Assembly (NCBI RefSeq): GCF_002284575.1 | Contig: NZ_NPKJ01000019.1 | Location: forward strand, 1 to 64,000 | From: Mesorhizobium temperatum | GTDB taxonomy: Bacteria > Pseudomonadota > Alphaproteobacteria > Rhizobiales > Rhizobiaceae | Reading direction: 5' to 3' | DNA: 64,000 nt | Shown: positions 1 to 9,020 of the stretch, piece by piece | Numbering within the stretch: the first letter of the stretch is position 1 | Layout: every line of letters begins with the position of its first letter | Made by a program: the position numbers and the translations under genes | The notes under the pieces: generated by a model | Database searches by the model: none | Told to the model about the DNA's origin: nothing | What the model saw: the letters and a program-made list of their open reading frames with translations, nothing else

Positions 1-60
1 ATGATGCGTGCAGGCTGGAACGATGCTTATCTCTTCCAGCTCATGACTCAAATGCGATAG
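1..60 (+). other. possible 3' tail of an upstream reading frame
   Basis: Codons run open from the first base to a TAG at 58-60, giving 19 residues that start Met-Met-Arg. No ribosome binding site can be judged because the window begins here. It may be the end of a gene lying to the left or chance. The following 20 bases (about 60-80) resemble an arm of the palindromic repeat seen at 7074-7219. Confidence 0.15.
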
Positions 61-88
61 CCCTGCCCACAAGGGGGAGGGTAAGGCT

Positions 89-1411
89 TTACTCGGCCGC
101 CTGCTTGGCGGGTTCGGAGTGCAGGCGGCGGACACGGCGCACGCCCCACCAGACCAGCAAGATGGCGAGCGGCACCGAGGCGGCGGTGACGACCTCGGGC
201 GCGAAGGCATGGCCGAAGATCGAGGCGCCCTTGGCGACATAGCCGATCAGGCCGACGACATAATAGGAGACGGCGGCGACCGAGAGCCCTTCCACCGTCT
301 GCTGCAGCCGCAGTTGCAGGCGGGCGCGGTTGTTCATTGACGCCAGCAGATCGCGGTTCTGCTTCTCGACCTCGACGTCGACCCAGGTGCGCAGCAGCGT
401 GGTGGCGCGGGTGAGCTTCGTCGACAGATTGGCCTGACGCTCCTCGACCGAACGGCAGGTGCGCATGGCTGGGGCGACGCGGCGCTGCAGGAAACCGCCC
501 CAGGTATCGTAGCCGGGCACCGCCTCTTCCTCCAGCGCCTCCAGCCGTTCGCCGACGATGCCGTCATAGGCGCGGCTGGCGCCGAAGCGATAAAGGCTGG
601 AGGCCGCATCGGCCTCCAGCTCGGCGGCAAGCTCGGTCAGATCGGCAAGCAGCGTCTGGTTGTCGCGGGTTTCGGCGACTTTCATTTCCAGTGTGGTCTG
701 CGCCAGCCGGTCTTCGATGCGGCGCGCGCGACCCGACAGCATCAGCGCCAGCGGCAGGCCAAGCATGGCCAGCGTGCGGTAGGTTTCGATATCGATCAGC
801 CGCTGCGCCAGCGCGCCGGTGCGTGCCGGCGTCAGGCCGCGGTCGAGCACCAGCATGCGGGTCATGCCGTCACCGTCCTGGCGGAAATCGGTGACGATGG
901 CGGCGTTGCCGCGCTCGACCAGCGAATAGCACAGGCTGGTCGGGTCGAAGCCGGCGATCAGCTTTTCGCTCGCCTGCGTCCATTTGCGGATTTCGAGCCT
1001 GATGCCGGAAATCACCGTTCCCGGCGGCGAAAAGCCGTTGCCGAAAGGCGAACCTTCCTGGCGCTGGCCGCTCTCGGAGAGCGGTCCTTCCCACAGATAG
1101 GTGGAGAATTCCGTGTGCCGTTCCCAGCGCAGCGAGCCCTTGCCCCACTTCATCGCGTGATGGCGGGCATGAGGGTCAGGCGCGGCGATGCCGAGGCGCC
1201 GCGACAATTCGGAAAGCACGGCCTGGTCGACGCCGGACCCAGCTTCGGTCATGAACGAAAGCTGCACCAGCACGCGCGGTTTCTCGACCAGCGGATGCGG
1301 ACGGGCGTGAACCTCGCCGAGCGCGCCAGGCCGTCCCTCATGCGCGGGAAAGCCCATCACGCTGCCCTCGACGCGCGGCTGAAATTCGAGATTGGACGGG
1401 TCATCTGCCAC
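89..1411 (-). CDS. DUF3422 family membrane protein
   Basis: Recognised as a DUF3422 protein from the N-terminal EVHARPHP motif and overall architecture: a soluble N-terminal region, a long helical region with many Arg/Glu/Leu residues, and two hydrophobic segments at the C-terminus (around VAAVSYYVVGLIGYVA and AASVPLAILLVWWGV) followed by a basic tail. The family is usually about 420-440 residues and its function is unknown. The longest frame starts at a TTG (1456). A GTG at 1411 preceded by a GGGGGA Shine-Dalgarno sequence fits the family length better, and an ATG at 1357 is also possible. It stands alone, divergent from the GntR regulator at 1609. Confidence 0.85.
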   Translation of the reverse strand: MADDPSNLEFQPRVEGSVMGFPAHEGRPGALGEVHARPHPLVEKPRVLVQLSFMTEAGSGVDQAVLSELSRRLGIAAPDPHARHHAMKWGKGSLRWERHTEFSTYLWEGPLSESGQRQEGSPFGNGFSPPGTVISGIRLEIRKWTQASEKLIAGFDPTSLCYSLVERGNAAIVTDFRQDGDGMTRMLVLDRGLTPARTGALAQRLIDIETYRTLAMLGLPLALMLSGRARRIEDRLAQTTLEMKVAETRDNQTLLADLTELAAELEADAASSLYRFGASRAYDGIVGERLEALEEEAVPGYDTWGGFLQRRVAPAMRTCRSVEERQANLSTKLTRATTLLRTWVDVEVEKQNRDLLASMNNRARLQLRLQQTVEGLSVAAVSYYVVGLIGYVAKGASIFGHAFAPEVVTAASVPLAILLVWWGVRRVRRLHSEPAKQAAE

Positions 1412-1608
1412 GGCTGGTCCCCCGGGCTCGGTGCACTCGCGTCCCTCTAGAGCCAATTGCCGGGGGACGCAAACGACAAGTTAGCCGAAAGCGATATGCC
1501 GCGACGGCGTTGGACTCGGCCAAGCGGGCGAATTGGATAAATAATTTGACCAGTTGCTGACGCTGGCTTAATCCTGCGCGGCACCGGTTCAATCCCCAGG
1601 CATCCCCG

Positions 1609-2412
1609 TTGAGCGACATTTTCTCCAGGATCGAGCATTCCCGCACCGCCGACGAGGTGGTGCAGCAGATCGAGAGCCTGATCCTCGAAGGCGTTCTGCG
1701 CACCGGCGACAGGCTGCCGGGAGAACGCGAGCTGGCGCGCCGGTTCGAGGTGTCGCGGCCGATCCTGCGCGATGCACTGAAGGCGCTGGAGGGGCGCGGG
1801 CTTTTGACGACGCGGCCAGGCGGCGGCACCCATGTCGCCGATGTCATCGGCCAATTGTTCACCAAGCCGGTGACGGACCTGATATCCATGCACCGCAAGG
1901 CGGCGACCGACTATCTGGAATACCGCCGCGAGATCGAGGCGGTGGCGGCCGAGTATGCGGCGCGGCGCGCCACATCAGACGACCTGGCGCTGCTCGACCG
2001 CATCATGGCGCGCATGGACGAGGCGCACCGGACCGGCAATTTCGACGACGAGGCGGAAATCGACGTCGAGTTCCACCACGCGATCTGCGAATGCGCGCAC
2101 AACATCATCCTATTGCACACGCTGCGCTCGTGCTACCGGCTGCTGTCGGAGGGCGTCTTCCAGAACCGGCTCCTGGTGTTCAACGTGCCGGGCGCGCGCG
2201 AAGCGCTGCTTTCGCAGCACCGGGCGATCTACGCGGCGGTGAAGGCCGGCGATCCGGCGGCCGCACGGCAGGCGGCGATGGACCACATCACCCATGTCGA
2301 ACGCACCATGGCCGAGGCCGAGCGCAGCGGCGACTGGCAGCGTGTGTCGCGCCTGAGGCTGATGCAGCGCTCCGAAGCCGGCGACGGCGAGCCGGCAAGA
2401 AGACGCTCGTGA
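1609..2412 (+). CDS. FadR/GntR-family transcriptional regulator (LldR-like)
   Basis: An N-terminal winged helix (residues about 10-80, with the GntR signature GDRLPGERELARRFEVSRP) is followed by an all-helical FCD ligand-binding domain carrying the metal/ligand residues typical of FadR-type members (EYRREIEAVAAEYA, EFHHAICECAHN). The predicted start is TTG (Leu codon read as Met); no better ATG lies nearby. It ends 49 bp before an L-lactate dehydrogenase gene on the same strand, so it is probably the lactate or 2-hydroxyacid-responsive regulator of that gene. The ligand is inferred from context only; LldR, PdhR and GlcC all share this fold. Confidence 0.85.
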   Translation: MSDIFSRIEHSRTADEVVQQIESLILEGVLRTGDRLPGERELARRFEVSRPILRDALKALEGRGLLTTRPGGGTHVADVIGQLFTKPVTDLISMHRKAATDYLEYRREIEAVAAEYAARRATSDDLALLDRIMARMDEAHRTGNFDDEAEIDVEFHHAICECAHNIILLHTLRSCYRLLSEGVFQNRLLVFNVPGAREALLSQHRAIYAAVKAGDPAAARQAAMDHITHVERTMAEAERSGDWQRVSRLRLMQRSEAGDGEPARRRS

Positions 2413-2461
2413 GCGCCGGCTAAGAATTACGACGAATTAGCGAACAACCAGCGGGAAGCCC

Positions 2462-3598
2462 ATGAGCATGATCCTTACCATCGCCGATCTCAAGGACCTG
2501 GCGCGCCGCCGCGTGCCGAAGATGTTCTTCGACTATGCCGATTCAGGTGGATGGACCGAAAGCACCTACCGGGCCAATGAGGAGGATTTCCAAAAGATCA
2601 AGTTCCGCCAGCGCGTGCTGGTCGACATGAGCAACCGCTCGCTGGAATCGACCATGATCGGCGAGAAGGTGGCGATGCCGGTGGCGCTGGCACCGACGGG
2701 CATGACCGGCATGCAGCACCCCGACGGCGAGATGCTGGCGGCGCAGGCGGCGGAGGAGTTCGGCGTGCCGTTCACGCTGTCGACGATGAGCATCTGCTCG
2801 ATCGAGGATGTCGCATCGGTGACCAAGAAGCCGTTCTGGTTCCAGCTCTATGTGCTGCGCGACAAGGATTTCGTCCTCGATCTCATCGACAGGGCAAAGG
2901 CGGCGAAATGCTCGGCGCTGGTGCTGACGCTCGACCTGCAGATCCTCGGCCAGCGCCACAAGGATATCCGCAACGGGCTGTCGGCGCCGCCGCGCTTCAC
3001 GCCGAAACACATCTGGCAGATGGCGACCAGGCCGGGCTGGTGCATCGGCATGGCGGGGACCAAGCGCCGGACCTTCCGCAACATCGTCGGCCACGCCAAG
3101 GGCGTCGGCGACCTCACCTCGCTGTCGTCATGGACGACGGAGCAATTCGATCCGCATCTGTCGTGGAAGGACGTTGCCTGGATCAAGGAGCGCTGGGGCG
3201 GCAAGCTGATCCTGAAGGGCATCCTCGACAAGGAAGACGCGCTGATGGCGGCCAAGACCGGCGCCGACGCGATCATCGTCTCCAATCATGGCGGACGCCA
3301 GCTCGACGGCGCACCGTCGTCGATCGAGGTGCTGGAAGAGATCGCCGACGCGGTCGGCGACACGATCGAGGTGCATATGGATGGCGGCATCCGCTCTGGC
3401 CAGGACGTTCTGAAGGCGCTGTGCCTCGGCGCCAAGGGCACCTATATCGGCCGGCCTTTCCTTTACGGCCTCGGCGCGCTAGGCAAGGAAGGGGTCACAA
3501 AAGCCTTGGAAATCATCCGCAAGGAGATGGACATAACGCTGGCACTGTGCGGAAAGCGTCTGGTAACCGACATGGGCAAGGATCAGCTTCGGCGTTAG
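2462..3598 (+). CDS. lldD: FMN-dependent L-lactate dehydrogenase / alpha-hydroxyacid oxidase
   Basis: Oxidises an L-2-hydroxyacid, most likely L-lactate to pyruvate, passing electrons to the respiratory chain. The 378-residue protein is a full-length FMN TIM barrel of the LldD/glycolate oxidase family. The active-site SNHGGRQLDG motif with the catalytic His is near residue 275, the FMN-phosphate motif DGGIRSGQDVLKAL is near 305, and the substrate-binding PVALAPTGMTGMQHPDGE segment is near 78-95. It sits directly behind a GntR/FadR-type regulator, the usual arrangement for lactate utilisation. Related enzymes acting on glycolate or mandelate cannot be excluded without a residue-level alignment. 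Confidence 0.85.
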   Translation: MSMILTIADLKDLARRRVPKMFFDYADSGGWTESTYRANEEDFQKIKFRQRVLVDMSNRSLESTMIGEKVAMPVALAPTGMTGMQHPDGEMLAAQAAEEFGVPFTLSTMSICSIEDVASVTKKPFWFQLYVLRDKDFVLDLIDRAKAAKCSALVLTLDLQILGQRHKDIRNGLSAPPRFTPKHIWQMATRPGWCIGMAGTKRRTFRNIVGHAKGVGDLTSLSSWTTEQFDPHLSWKDVAWIKERWGGKLILKGILDKEDALMAAKTGADAIIVSNHGGRQLDGAPSSIEVLEEIADAVGDTIEVHMDGGIRSGQDVLKALCLGAKGTYIGRPFLYGLGALGKEGVTKALEIIRKEMDITLALCGKRLVTDMGKDQLRR

Positions 3599-3612
3599 AC
3601 GCCCGTGACGGC

Positions 3613-4407
3613 ATGATCACGGAGATGGACGCATTGACCACCCCCGGCATCCACTTTCTCGACGCGCGCGGACCGGAAGGCATGCGTATCTATGCGGTCG
3701 GCGACGTGCATGGCCGGCTCGACCTGCTCGCCGCCATGTACCGCCGGATTACGGCCGAGATCCGCCAGGCGCGGCCGGCCGACTGGCGTGTCATCCATCT
3801 CGGCGACTATGTCGACCGCGGCCCGGACTCCAAGGGCGTCATCGATTTCCTGATCGAAGTGAGAAAACGCGACCCGCGCCACCTGATGCTCGCCGGCAAC
3901 CACGACATCGGCTTTCTCGACTTTCTCGATAGCCCTGATCCAGACGGGCTTTTCATACGTTATGGCGGCATCCAGACCGCGCAATCCTATGGCGTGGCGA
4001 TCAATGAAGGCGGCGGCGCGTGGTTCGGCAGGTCCGAGGCGGCGCTGCGGCAAGGCCATGCGGCGCTGGTCGAGGCCGTGCCGAAAAGCCATGTCGACTT
4101 CCTGCAGTCGCTGCCGTTTTCACTGACGCTCGGCGACTTCTTCTTCTGCCATGCCGGCATCCGGCCAGGCATTGCGCTCGAAAGTCAGAGCACCCAGGAC
4201 CTGATCTGGATCCGCGATGTCTTTCACAACCATTCCGGCCTGCATCCGAAGATCGTGGTGCATGGCCACACGCCGGTGCCCGAGGCGGAGGTGATGGTCA
4301 ACCGCGTCAATATCGACACGCTCGCCTACCAGACGGGAAACCTCAGCGCGCTCGTCGTCGACGGCGCCGACAAGCGTATCCTGGTGGTGTCAGGCGAGAG
4401 GGCTTAA
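3613..4407 (+). CDS. PPP-type metallophosphoesterase (serine/threonine phosphatase-like)
   Basis: The 264-residue protein carries the full PPP phosphatase motif set in order: GDVHGR (about residue 31), GDYVDRG (about 68), GNHD (about 97), HAGIRPG (about 183) and HGHTP (about 219). These coordinate the two-metal active site of the bacterial Ser/Thr phosphatase and ApaH/PrpE-like group. There is no signal peptide, so it should act in the cytoplasm. The reading frame stays open well upstream through lldD; the start is taken at the ATG at 3613, with a second ATG at 3625 equally plausible. It begins 14 bp after the lldD stop and may be co-transcribed. The substrate is unknown. Confidence 0.85.
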   Translation: MITEMDALTTPGIHFLDARGPEGMRIYAVGDVHGRLDLLAAMYRRITAEIRQARPADWRVIHLGDYVDRGPDSKGVIDFLIEVRKRDPRHLMLAGNHDIGFLDFLDSPDPDGLFIRYGGIQTAQSYGVAINEGGGAWFGRSEAALRQGHAALVEAVPKSHVDFLQSLPFSLTLGDFFFCHAGIRPGIALESQSTQDLIWIRDVFHNHSGLHPKIVVHGHTPVPEAEVMVNRVNIDTLAYQTGNLSALVVDGADKRILVVSGERA

Positions 4408-4433
4408 AGGGCGTCGCACCTCAAGGCTTTGTT

Positions 4434-4574
4434 TTAGCGAAGCGCGGCGGTGACGCCGTAGCCGTCGACGGCGTTGTGGTTGTTGGCTGCGTCGCCAGCA
4501 TAAGTGCCGAGGCCGCACAACACGATGGCCGACAACATGACAAAGGACAGAAGCGCTGCTTTCACGGACGTCAT
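4434..4574 (-). CDS. small putative secreted or membrane peptide
   Basis: A 46-residue frame starting MTSVKAALLSFVMLSAIV has a classic signal-peptide or single-helix hydrophobic core followed by a short polar tail (GDAANNHNAVDGYGVTAALR). The frame can be extended to starts at 4595 or 4646; no site has a strong Shine-Dalgarno, so the start is uncertain. It is convergent with the phosphatase gene, with 26 bp between the two stops. I do not recognise a family. Small Mesorhizobium proteins of this form are common, but it could still be chance. Confidence 0.4.
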   Translation of the reverse strand: MTSVKAALLSFVMLSAIVLCGLGTYAGDAANNHNAVDGYGVTAALR

Positions 4575-4851
4575 CTCTTGTTGAGCTTTCTGCATCTGTG
4601 CACGAGGCGGGTTACGATTGGGTTGAAACGGGAAAATGCGTCTCAAAGTTTCGACGATTTGGCGCTTCTAGGCAGTTTCTGTATCGGCGATGTGTCGCGC
4701 GAGTGACCCAAAGGGTTCATCGCGTTGCATGGAAGATGCAGAGCGCGTGCCTTCTAGGGTGGCGGGCGGCCACAAGCCAAGGACGAAACAAGCTGTCCAC
4801 AGCGGATTTTTGCCGGCGTGCCAAATATGCAACGTCGGTACTGACAAGCCG

Positions 4852-5550
4852 TCAGATCGTCGCCACCCAGGCGCGGGCAATGGCCAGCCCAGCGGCATCG
4901 GCATCCGGTCCGTGATGGGCCATTTCGTCGTCGAGCCGATCGCTCCATGCCGGGTGCCGTTCGGCAATGAGCGATGCGAAGGATGTGCTCCAGTCGCGGA
5001 CCATCGGCCGGTCCGCCTCGAAATGGAACTGAAAGCCGTAGACGGCGCGGCCGATGCGAAACGCTTGGTTCTCGGCGATTTCGTTGCCGGCGAGCCGCAC
5101 GGCATCTTCTGGCAGCACAAAGGTGTCGTCGTGCCACTCGAAGATGGGGAAATTTTCGGGCAGCGCGGCGAGCACTGGATCGGCCTTCGCCGCCGGAGTG
5201 AGCGAGACCTTGTGCCAGCCGAATTCCGAGGCGCCGCCGATGCGGTTCTCGGCGCCGAAGGCGCGCGCGACCAGTTGGCTGCCAAGGCAGATACCGAGCA
5301 CGGCGCGATCCTTGCCGGCGAAATCGCGCGTCAGGTCGAGCAGTTCAGGAAAATACGGGCAAATCTCGTCGTCCAGCGCATTCTGGGCGCCGCCGAGCAC
5401 GACCATGGCGTCGTGCGCAGCGCTGTCGAGCGGCAGCGTCTCGCCACAATAGGGGCGGCGCAGGTCGATATCGGCGCCCGCCTCGACAAGCGCTGCGCCG
5501 ATCTGGCCAAGGCCCTCACTGTCGAAATTCTGGACCACCAGCACCCGCAT
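4852..5550 (-). CDS. class I glutamine amidotransferase (GMP synthase-like GATase1 domain)
   Basis: A stand-alone GATase1 domain. The nucleophile elbow is GICLGSQL (Cys near residue 92) and the catalytic His/Glu pair lies in YGFQFHFEADRP near residue 170, so the triad looks intact. The N-terminal part (MVVLGGAQNALDD) matches the oxyanion strand of GuaA-like amidotransferases. No synthetase domain is attached, as in the YfeJ/GATase-only family, whose acceptor substrates are mostly unknown; some hydrolyse gamma-glutamyl compounds. An ATG at 5568 is possible, but AGCAGG spaced 6 nt before the ATG at 5550 favours the shorter 232-residue form. Confidence 0.85.
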   Translation of the reverse strand: MRVLVVQNFDSEGLGQIGAALVEAGADIDLRRPYCGETLPLDSAAHDAMVVLGGAQNALDDEICPYFPELLDLTRDFAGKDRAVLGICLGSQLVARAFGAENRIGGASEFGWHKVSLTPAAKADPVLAALPENFPIFEWHDDTFVLPEDAVRLAGNEIAENQAFRIGRAVYGFQFHFEADRPMVRDWSTSFASLIAERHPAWSDRLDDEMAHHGPDADAAGLAIARAWVATI

Positions 5551-5637
5551 CGAAAAACCTGCTGACATGAAAACGATGCGACGAGCGATATCATGCCGCC
5601 GTCATTCCGGCCAAGATACGTATTCGGGGAGAAAGCT

Positions 5638-6300
5638 ATGCCACTGCAGAATCGGGTCGACCCGTTCGGCGTCATCCACGCCGTGCCGGAGCGCGGCCTG
5701 TTCATGGGCAATCGCGGCATCATTCATGACCCCGAAACGAAGACGCTGCTGAAAAAGCGCTGGGCGCTGCAGGCCTGGATCATCTGCGTCTGCGAATTCC
5801 GCGATGTGCGGCGCGAGCCGATGGGCCGCAACAGGAACGGTGGTAAGGCCGGCTGGACCGAGCTGTTTTTCCTGGACGAGGTGACCGCGCTCTCGGCCGG
5901 GCATCGGCCTTGCTTCTTCTGCCGGCGCGAGCGGGCTGATGATTTCGTTCAGCGCTTCGGCGTGGTCTTCGGCATTGCCGAGCCGCGTGCACCGCAGGTC
6001 GACAAGCGGCTGCATAAGGAGAGGCTGGCGTCGGGTGGGCCGGCACCGGTCGTATCCGCAGAAGAGCTTGCCGGGTTGCCGGACGGCGCCATGATTGCGG
6101 ACGGCGGCGACGCCTACGCGATGCGTGGCGGCAAGGCGCTGCGCTGGTCGTTCGCAGGCTATGGTGATCGCGTGGGCGGCGATCCGGTCGGGTTCGGCGG
6201 TTTTGCCGACCGTCCAATCCGTCTGCTCACGCCAGCAACCACCGTTTCCGTGCTGAGGCAAGGCTACGAACCGGTCTGGCACGCGAGCGCTGAGGCTTGA
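5638..6300 (+). CDS. conserved hypothetical protein with a CFFCRRE motif
   Basis: A 220-residue soluble protein that I cannot assign to a named family. It opens with a compact region rich in turns ([25 protein letters not shown]). It then has [22 protein letters not shown], followed by [20 protein letters not shown], where two Cys spaced by two Phe, with Arg-Arg-Glu after, look like half of a metal site or a redox CXXC pair. The C-terminal half ends in a barrel-like segment ([24 protein letters not shown]). The start at 5638 is preceded by GGGGAG at good spacing and is preferred over an ATG at 5593. It lies 31 bp before rsmE on the same strand. Confidence 0.7.
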   Translation: MPLQNRVDPFGVIHAVPERGLFMGNRGIIHDPETKTLLKKRWALQAWIICVCEFRDVRREPMGRNRNGGKAGWTELFFLDEVTALSAGHRPCFFCRRERADDFVQRFGVVFGIAEPRAPQVDKRLHKERLASGGPAPVVSAEELAGLPDGAMIADGGDAYAMRGGKALRWSFAGYGDRVGGDPVGFGGFADRPIRLLTPATTVSVLRQGYEPVWHASAEA

Positions 6301-6331
6301 CGTCAATGTTTGGCTCGCCCATTCCTCGGCG

Positions 6332-7066
6332 ATGCGCGCCAATTACAAGATGCAGCGGCTGTTCGTGCCGGACGACCTCGGACCGGATATCGAGTTTGAG
6401 GCGAGCCCGCAGCATAGCCACTACCTGATGCATGTGCTGCGGCTCGGCGAAGGTGCCGAAGTCCTGTTGTTCAACGGCCGCGACGGGGAATGGTCGGCGG
6501 CAATCGCCGCCAAATCAAAAAAGGCGGTACGCCTGAAGGTGCTGGCCTTGCAGCGGCCGCAGCCGCCGCTGCCAGATCTCGTCTACTGCTTTGCGCCGAT
6601 AAAGCAGGGTCGGCTCGATTATCTGGTGCAGAAGGCGGTCGAGATGGGCGCCGGCGTCCTGCAACCGGTCGTCACCCAGCACACGCAAGTGGCAAGGCCC
6701 GGCATCGAACGCGTGCGTGCCAATGTCGTCGAGGCAGCCGAACAATGCGGCATCCTGGCGGTGCCGGAGGTGCGCGAAGCGGAAAAATTCGAACGCCTGC
6801 TGGCCGGCTGGGACAAGGAGCGGCGGTTGATCTTCTGCGACGAGGATGCCGCCACCAACAATCCGCTGCCGGCGCTGCAAGCGGTGCGGGAGAAGAAGCT
6901 CGGGCTGCTGGTCGGGCCCGAGGGCGGGTTTTCCGACGAGGAACGAAGGATGCTGAAGGCGCTGCCTTTCGTAACCGCCATTCCGCTCGGGCCGCGCATC
7001 CTGCGCGCCGATACGGCTGCGGTGGCGGCACTGGCGGTGATACAGGCGACGGTCGGGGACTGGTGA
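6332..7066 (+). CDS. rsmE: 16S rRNA (uracil(1498)-N(3))-methyltransferase
   Basis: RsmE methylates N3 of U1498 in the decoding region of 16S rRNA using SAM. The 244-residue protein has the family layout: an N-terminal PUA-like segment ([24 protein letters not shown]) and a C-terminal SPOUT/trefoil-knot domain with the diagnostic [13 protein letters not shown] loop (about residue 190) and the final [21 protein letters not shown]. The context rsmE followed by gshA is conserved in rhizobia. It is separated from gshA by about 370 bp that hold two repeat elements, so co-transcription is uncertain. Confidence 0.95.
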   Translation: MRANYKMQRLFVPDDLGPDIEFEASPQHSHYLMHVLRLGEGAEVLLFNGRDGEWSAAIAAKSKKAVRLKVLALQRPQPPLPDLVYCFAPIKQGRLDYLVQKAVEMGAGVLQPVVTQHTQVARPGIERVRANVVEAAEQCGILAVPEVREAEKFERLLAGWDKERRLIFCDEDAATNNPLPALQAVREKKLGLLVGPEGGFSDEERRMLKALPFVTAIPLGPRILRADTAAVAALAVIQATVGDW

Positions 7067-7073
7067 CGCACTT

Positions 7074-7219
7074 CCCTTCTCCCCTTGTGGGAGAAGGTGG
7101 CCGAGCGAAGCTCGGTCGGATGAGGGGTGCTGGACCGAACGCGGCGATGCCAAGCTGGAGCACCCCTCATCCGTCTCGGCGCTGCGCGCCAATCCACCTT
7201 CTCCCACAAGGGGAGAAGG
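7074..7219. repeat. 146-bp palindromic intergenic repeat (RIME-like)
   Basis: Long inverted repeat: the left arm (7074-7100, CCTTCTCCCCTTGTGGGAGA...) is repeated in reverse complement at 7194-7219. Inner arms GATGAGGGGTGC and GCACCCCTCATC pair within it. This type of element is very abundant between genes in rhizobia. It begins 8 bp after the rsmE stop. Confidence 0.85.
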
Positions 7220-7327
7220 AAGAAGCAGCGTCAATCAATTCCAGTTACCCTGTGGCTCAGGATTTTTCGCTTGATCGCCTACTGACATTTCGTCCATCTA
7301 GCGCCGGCGGTCGTCCGGCCGCCTGCA

Positions 7328-7421
7328 GCGCCGCGCGTCCTTTCGGACGCGCATAGGACGCTGTAGCACTTGGTTTGGCACATGATCCCCAGCGAAAATC
7401 GATGCCGATTTTCGGGTCATG
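7328..7421. repeat. two-hairpin intergenic repeat, copy A1
   Basis: Two successive stem-loops: GCGCCGCGCGTCC/GGACGCGC (7328-7352) and CATGATCC...GGTCATG enclosing GAAAATCG/CGATTTTC (7380-7421). The same unit recurs at 8878-8984 and, inverted and partial, at 20830-20893. This copy ends just before the gshA Shine-Dalgarno, so it would form part of the gshA leader RNA. Confidence 0.8.
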
Positions 7422-7437
7422 CGTCGGAGGGCTGTTC

Positions 7438-8811
7438 ATGGCGCGCGACACAACCGATTTCCGGCCGATCGAAGGCGTCGACGAGCTTGTCGAGCATCTG
7501 GCTGAAGGCAACAAGCCGCGCGACAAATGGCGCATCGGCACCGAACACGAGAAATTCCCGTTCTATGTCGACGGCAATGCGCCGGTGCCCTATGGCGGCG
7601 ATCACGGCATCCGCGCCATTCTCGAAGGCATGCAGGAAAAACTCGGCTGGGATCCGATCATGGATGCCGGCCGCATTATCGGCCTGGTCGAGCCGACCGG
7701 CCAGGGCGCGATCTCGCTGGAGCCCGGCGGCCAGTTCGAATTGTCCGGCGCGCCGCTGGAGACGATCCACCAGACCTGCCGCGAAGGCAATGCGCATCTG
7801 GCGCAGGTGCGCGAGATCGCCGAGCCGATGGGTATACGCTTCCTCGGCCTCGGCGGCAGTCCGAAATGGTCACTGGCCGAGACGCCGATAATGCCGAAAT
7901 CGCGCTACGAGATCATGACGCGCTACATGCCCAAGGTCGGCACTAAAGGCCTCGACATGATGTACCGCACCTGCACCATCCAGGTGAATCTCGACTTCGA
8001 GAGCGAGGCCGACATGCGCCGCAAGATGCAGGTGTCGCTGAAGCTGCAGCCGCTGTCGACGGCGCTGTTCGCCAACTCGCCGTTCACCGAGGGCCGGCCC
8101 AACGGATTTCAGAGCTGGCGCGGCGACATCTGGCGCGACACCGACAACCAGCGCTCGGGCCTGCTCGACTTCTGCTTCTCGCCCGATTTCGGCTTCGCCG
8201 ACTATGTCGAATGGGCGCTCGACGTGCCGATGTACTTCGTCATCCGCGATGGCCAGTACCACGACATGACGCACGTCACCTTCCGCCAGTTCATGGCAGG
8301 TGCGGCCCGCAACGAGATCCCCGACGGGCTGCCGACGATGGGTGATTGGGCGAACCACCTGTCGACGCTGTTTCCCGACGTGCGATTGAAGCGCTTCCTT
8401 GAAATGCGTGGCGCCGATGGCGGACCGTGGCGGCGCATCTGCGCGCTGCCGGCCTTCTGGGTCGGGCTGCTCTATGACGCGGCGGCGCTCGACGCGGCCG
8501 AGGCGCTGACCTCGAGCTGGACCTATGAAGAAGTGCTGGCGATGCGCAACGCCGTGCCGGAACAGGGCATTTCGGCGCCGTTCCGCAACACGACACTGCG
8601 CGAGATCGCCCGCGACGTGCTCGTCGTCTCGCGCATGGGGCTGAAGAACCGCGGCCGCAAGAACCGCGACGGCTACGACGAAACGTCGTTCCTCAGCACG
8701 CTGGACGAAGTCGTCGCGCGCGGCACCACCAGCGCCGAAGAGCTGCTCTCCGCCTATCATACGCGCTGGGGCGGCTCGATCGAGCCGGTGTTCATGGAGT
8801 ATGCGTATTAG
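7438..8811 (+). CDS. gshA: glutamate--cysteine ligase
   Basis: Catalyses the first, ATP-dependent step of glutathione synthesis, joining cysteine to the gamma-carboxyl of glutamate. The 457-residue protein is of the plant/alphaproteobacterial GCS2 type. Recognisable segments are RIGTEHEKFPFY (N-terminal glutamate/ATP binding, about residue 35), ISLEPGGQFELSG (about 90), MYRTCTIQVNLDFESE (about 175), NGFQSWRGDIWRDTDNQRSG (about 225) and TFRQFM (about 283). The ATG at 7438 has GGAGG 7 nt upstream; an in-frame upstream start at 7375 falls inside the repeat and is rejected. Glutathione is needed in rhizobia for stress resistance and symbiosis. Confidence 0.95.
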   Translation: MARDTTDFRPIEGVDELVEHLAEGNKPRDKWRIGTEHEKFPFYVDGNAPVPYGGDHGIRAILEGMQEKLGWDPIMDAGRIIGLVEPTGQGAISLEPGGQFELSGAPLETIHQTCREGNAHLAQVREIAEPMGIRFLGLGGSPKWSLAETPIMPKSRYEIMTRYMPKVGTKGLDMMYRTCTIQVNLDFESEADMRRKMQVSLKLQPLSTALFANSPFTEGRPNGFQSWRGDIWRDTDNQRSGLLDFCFSPDFGFADYVEWALDVPMYFVIRDGQYHDMTHVTFRQFMAGAARNEIPDGLPTMGDWANHLSTLFPDVRLKRFLEMRGADGGPWRRICALPAFWVGLLYDAAALDAAEALTSSWTYEEVLAMRNAVPEQGISAPFRNTTLREIARDVLVVSRMGLKNRGRKNRDGYDETSFLSTLDEVVARGTTSAEELLSAYHTRWGGSIEPVFMEYAY

Positions 8812-8877
8812 CTGCTCGCTATCCGCTTCGTCGACAGCTCAGGAAAGTCGCTGCAATCAGAAATGGAAGCGAATTAG

Positions 8878-8984
8878 GGCGCCGCGCGTCCGTTTGGACG
8901 CGCAAAGGACACTCTAGCTCTCTTTGAGCCTACGCATCGGTGCTTTTCCGAAAATCGATTCCGATTTTCGGGTCGATGCGGTAG
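8878..8984. repeat. two-hairpin intergenic repeat, copy A2
   Basis: Second copy of the unit at 7328-7421: GCGCCGCGCGTCC...GGACGCGC, then CCTACGCATCG...CGATGCGGTAGG enclosing CGAAAATCG/CGATTTTCG. It lies between gshA and the DUF937 gene and ends 36 bp before that gene's start. Confidence 0.8.
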
Positions 8985-9020
8985 GCTCTCCTGCGAGGAC
9001 CTTCCCGGAGGAGAAAACCA

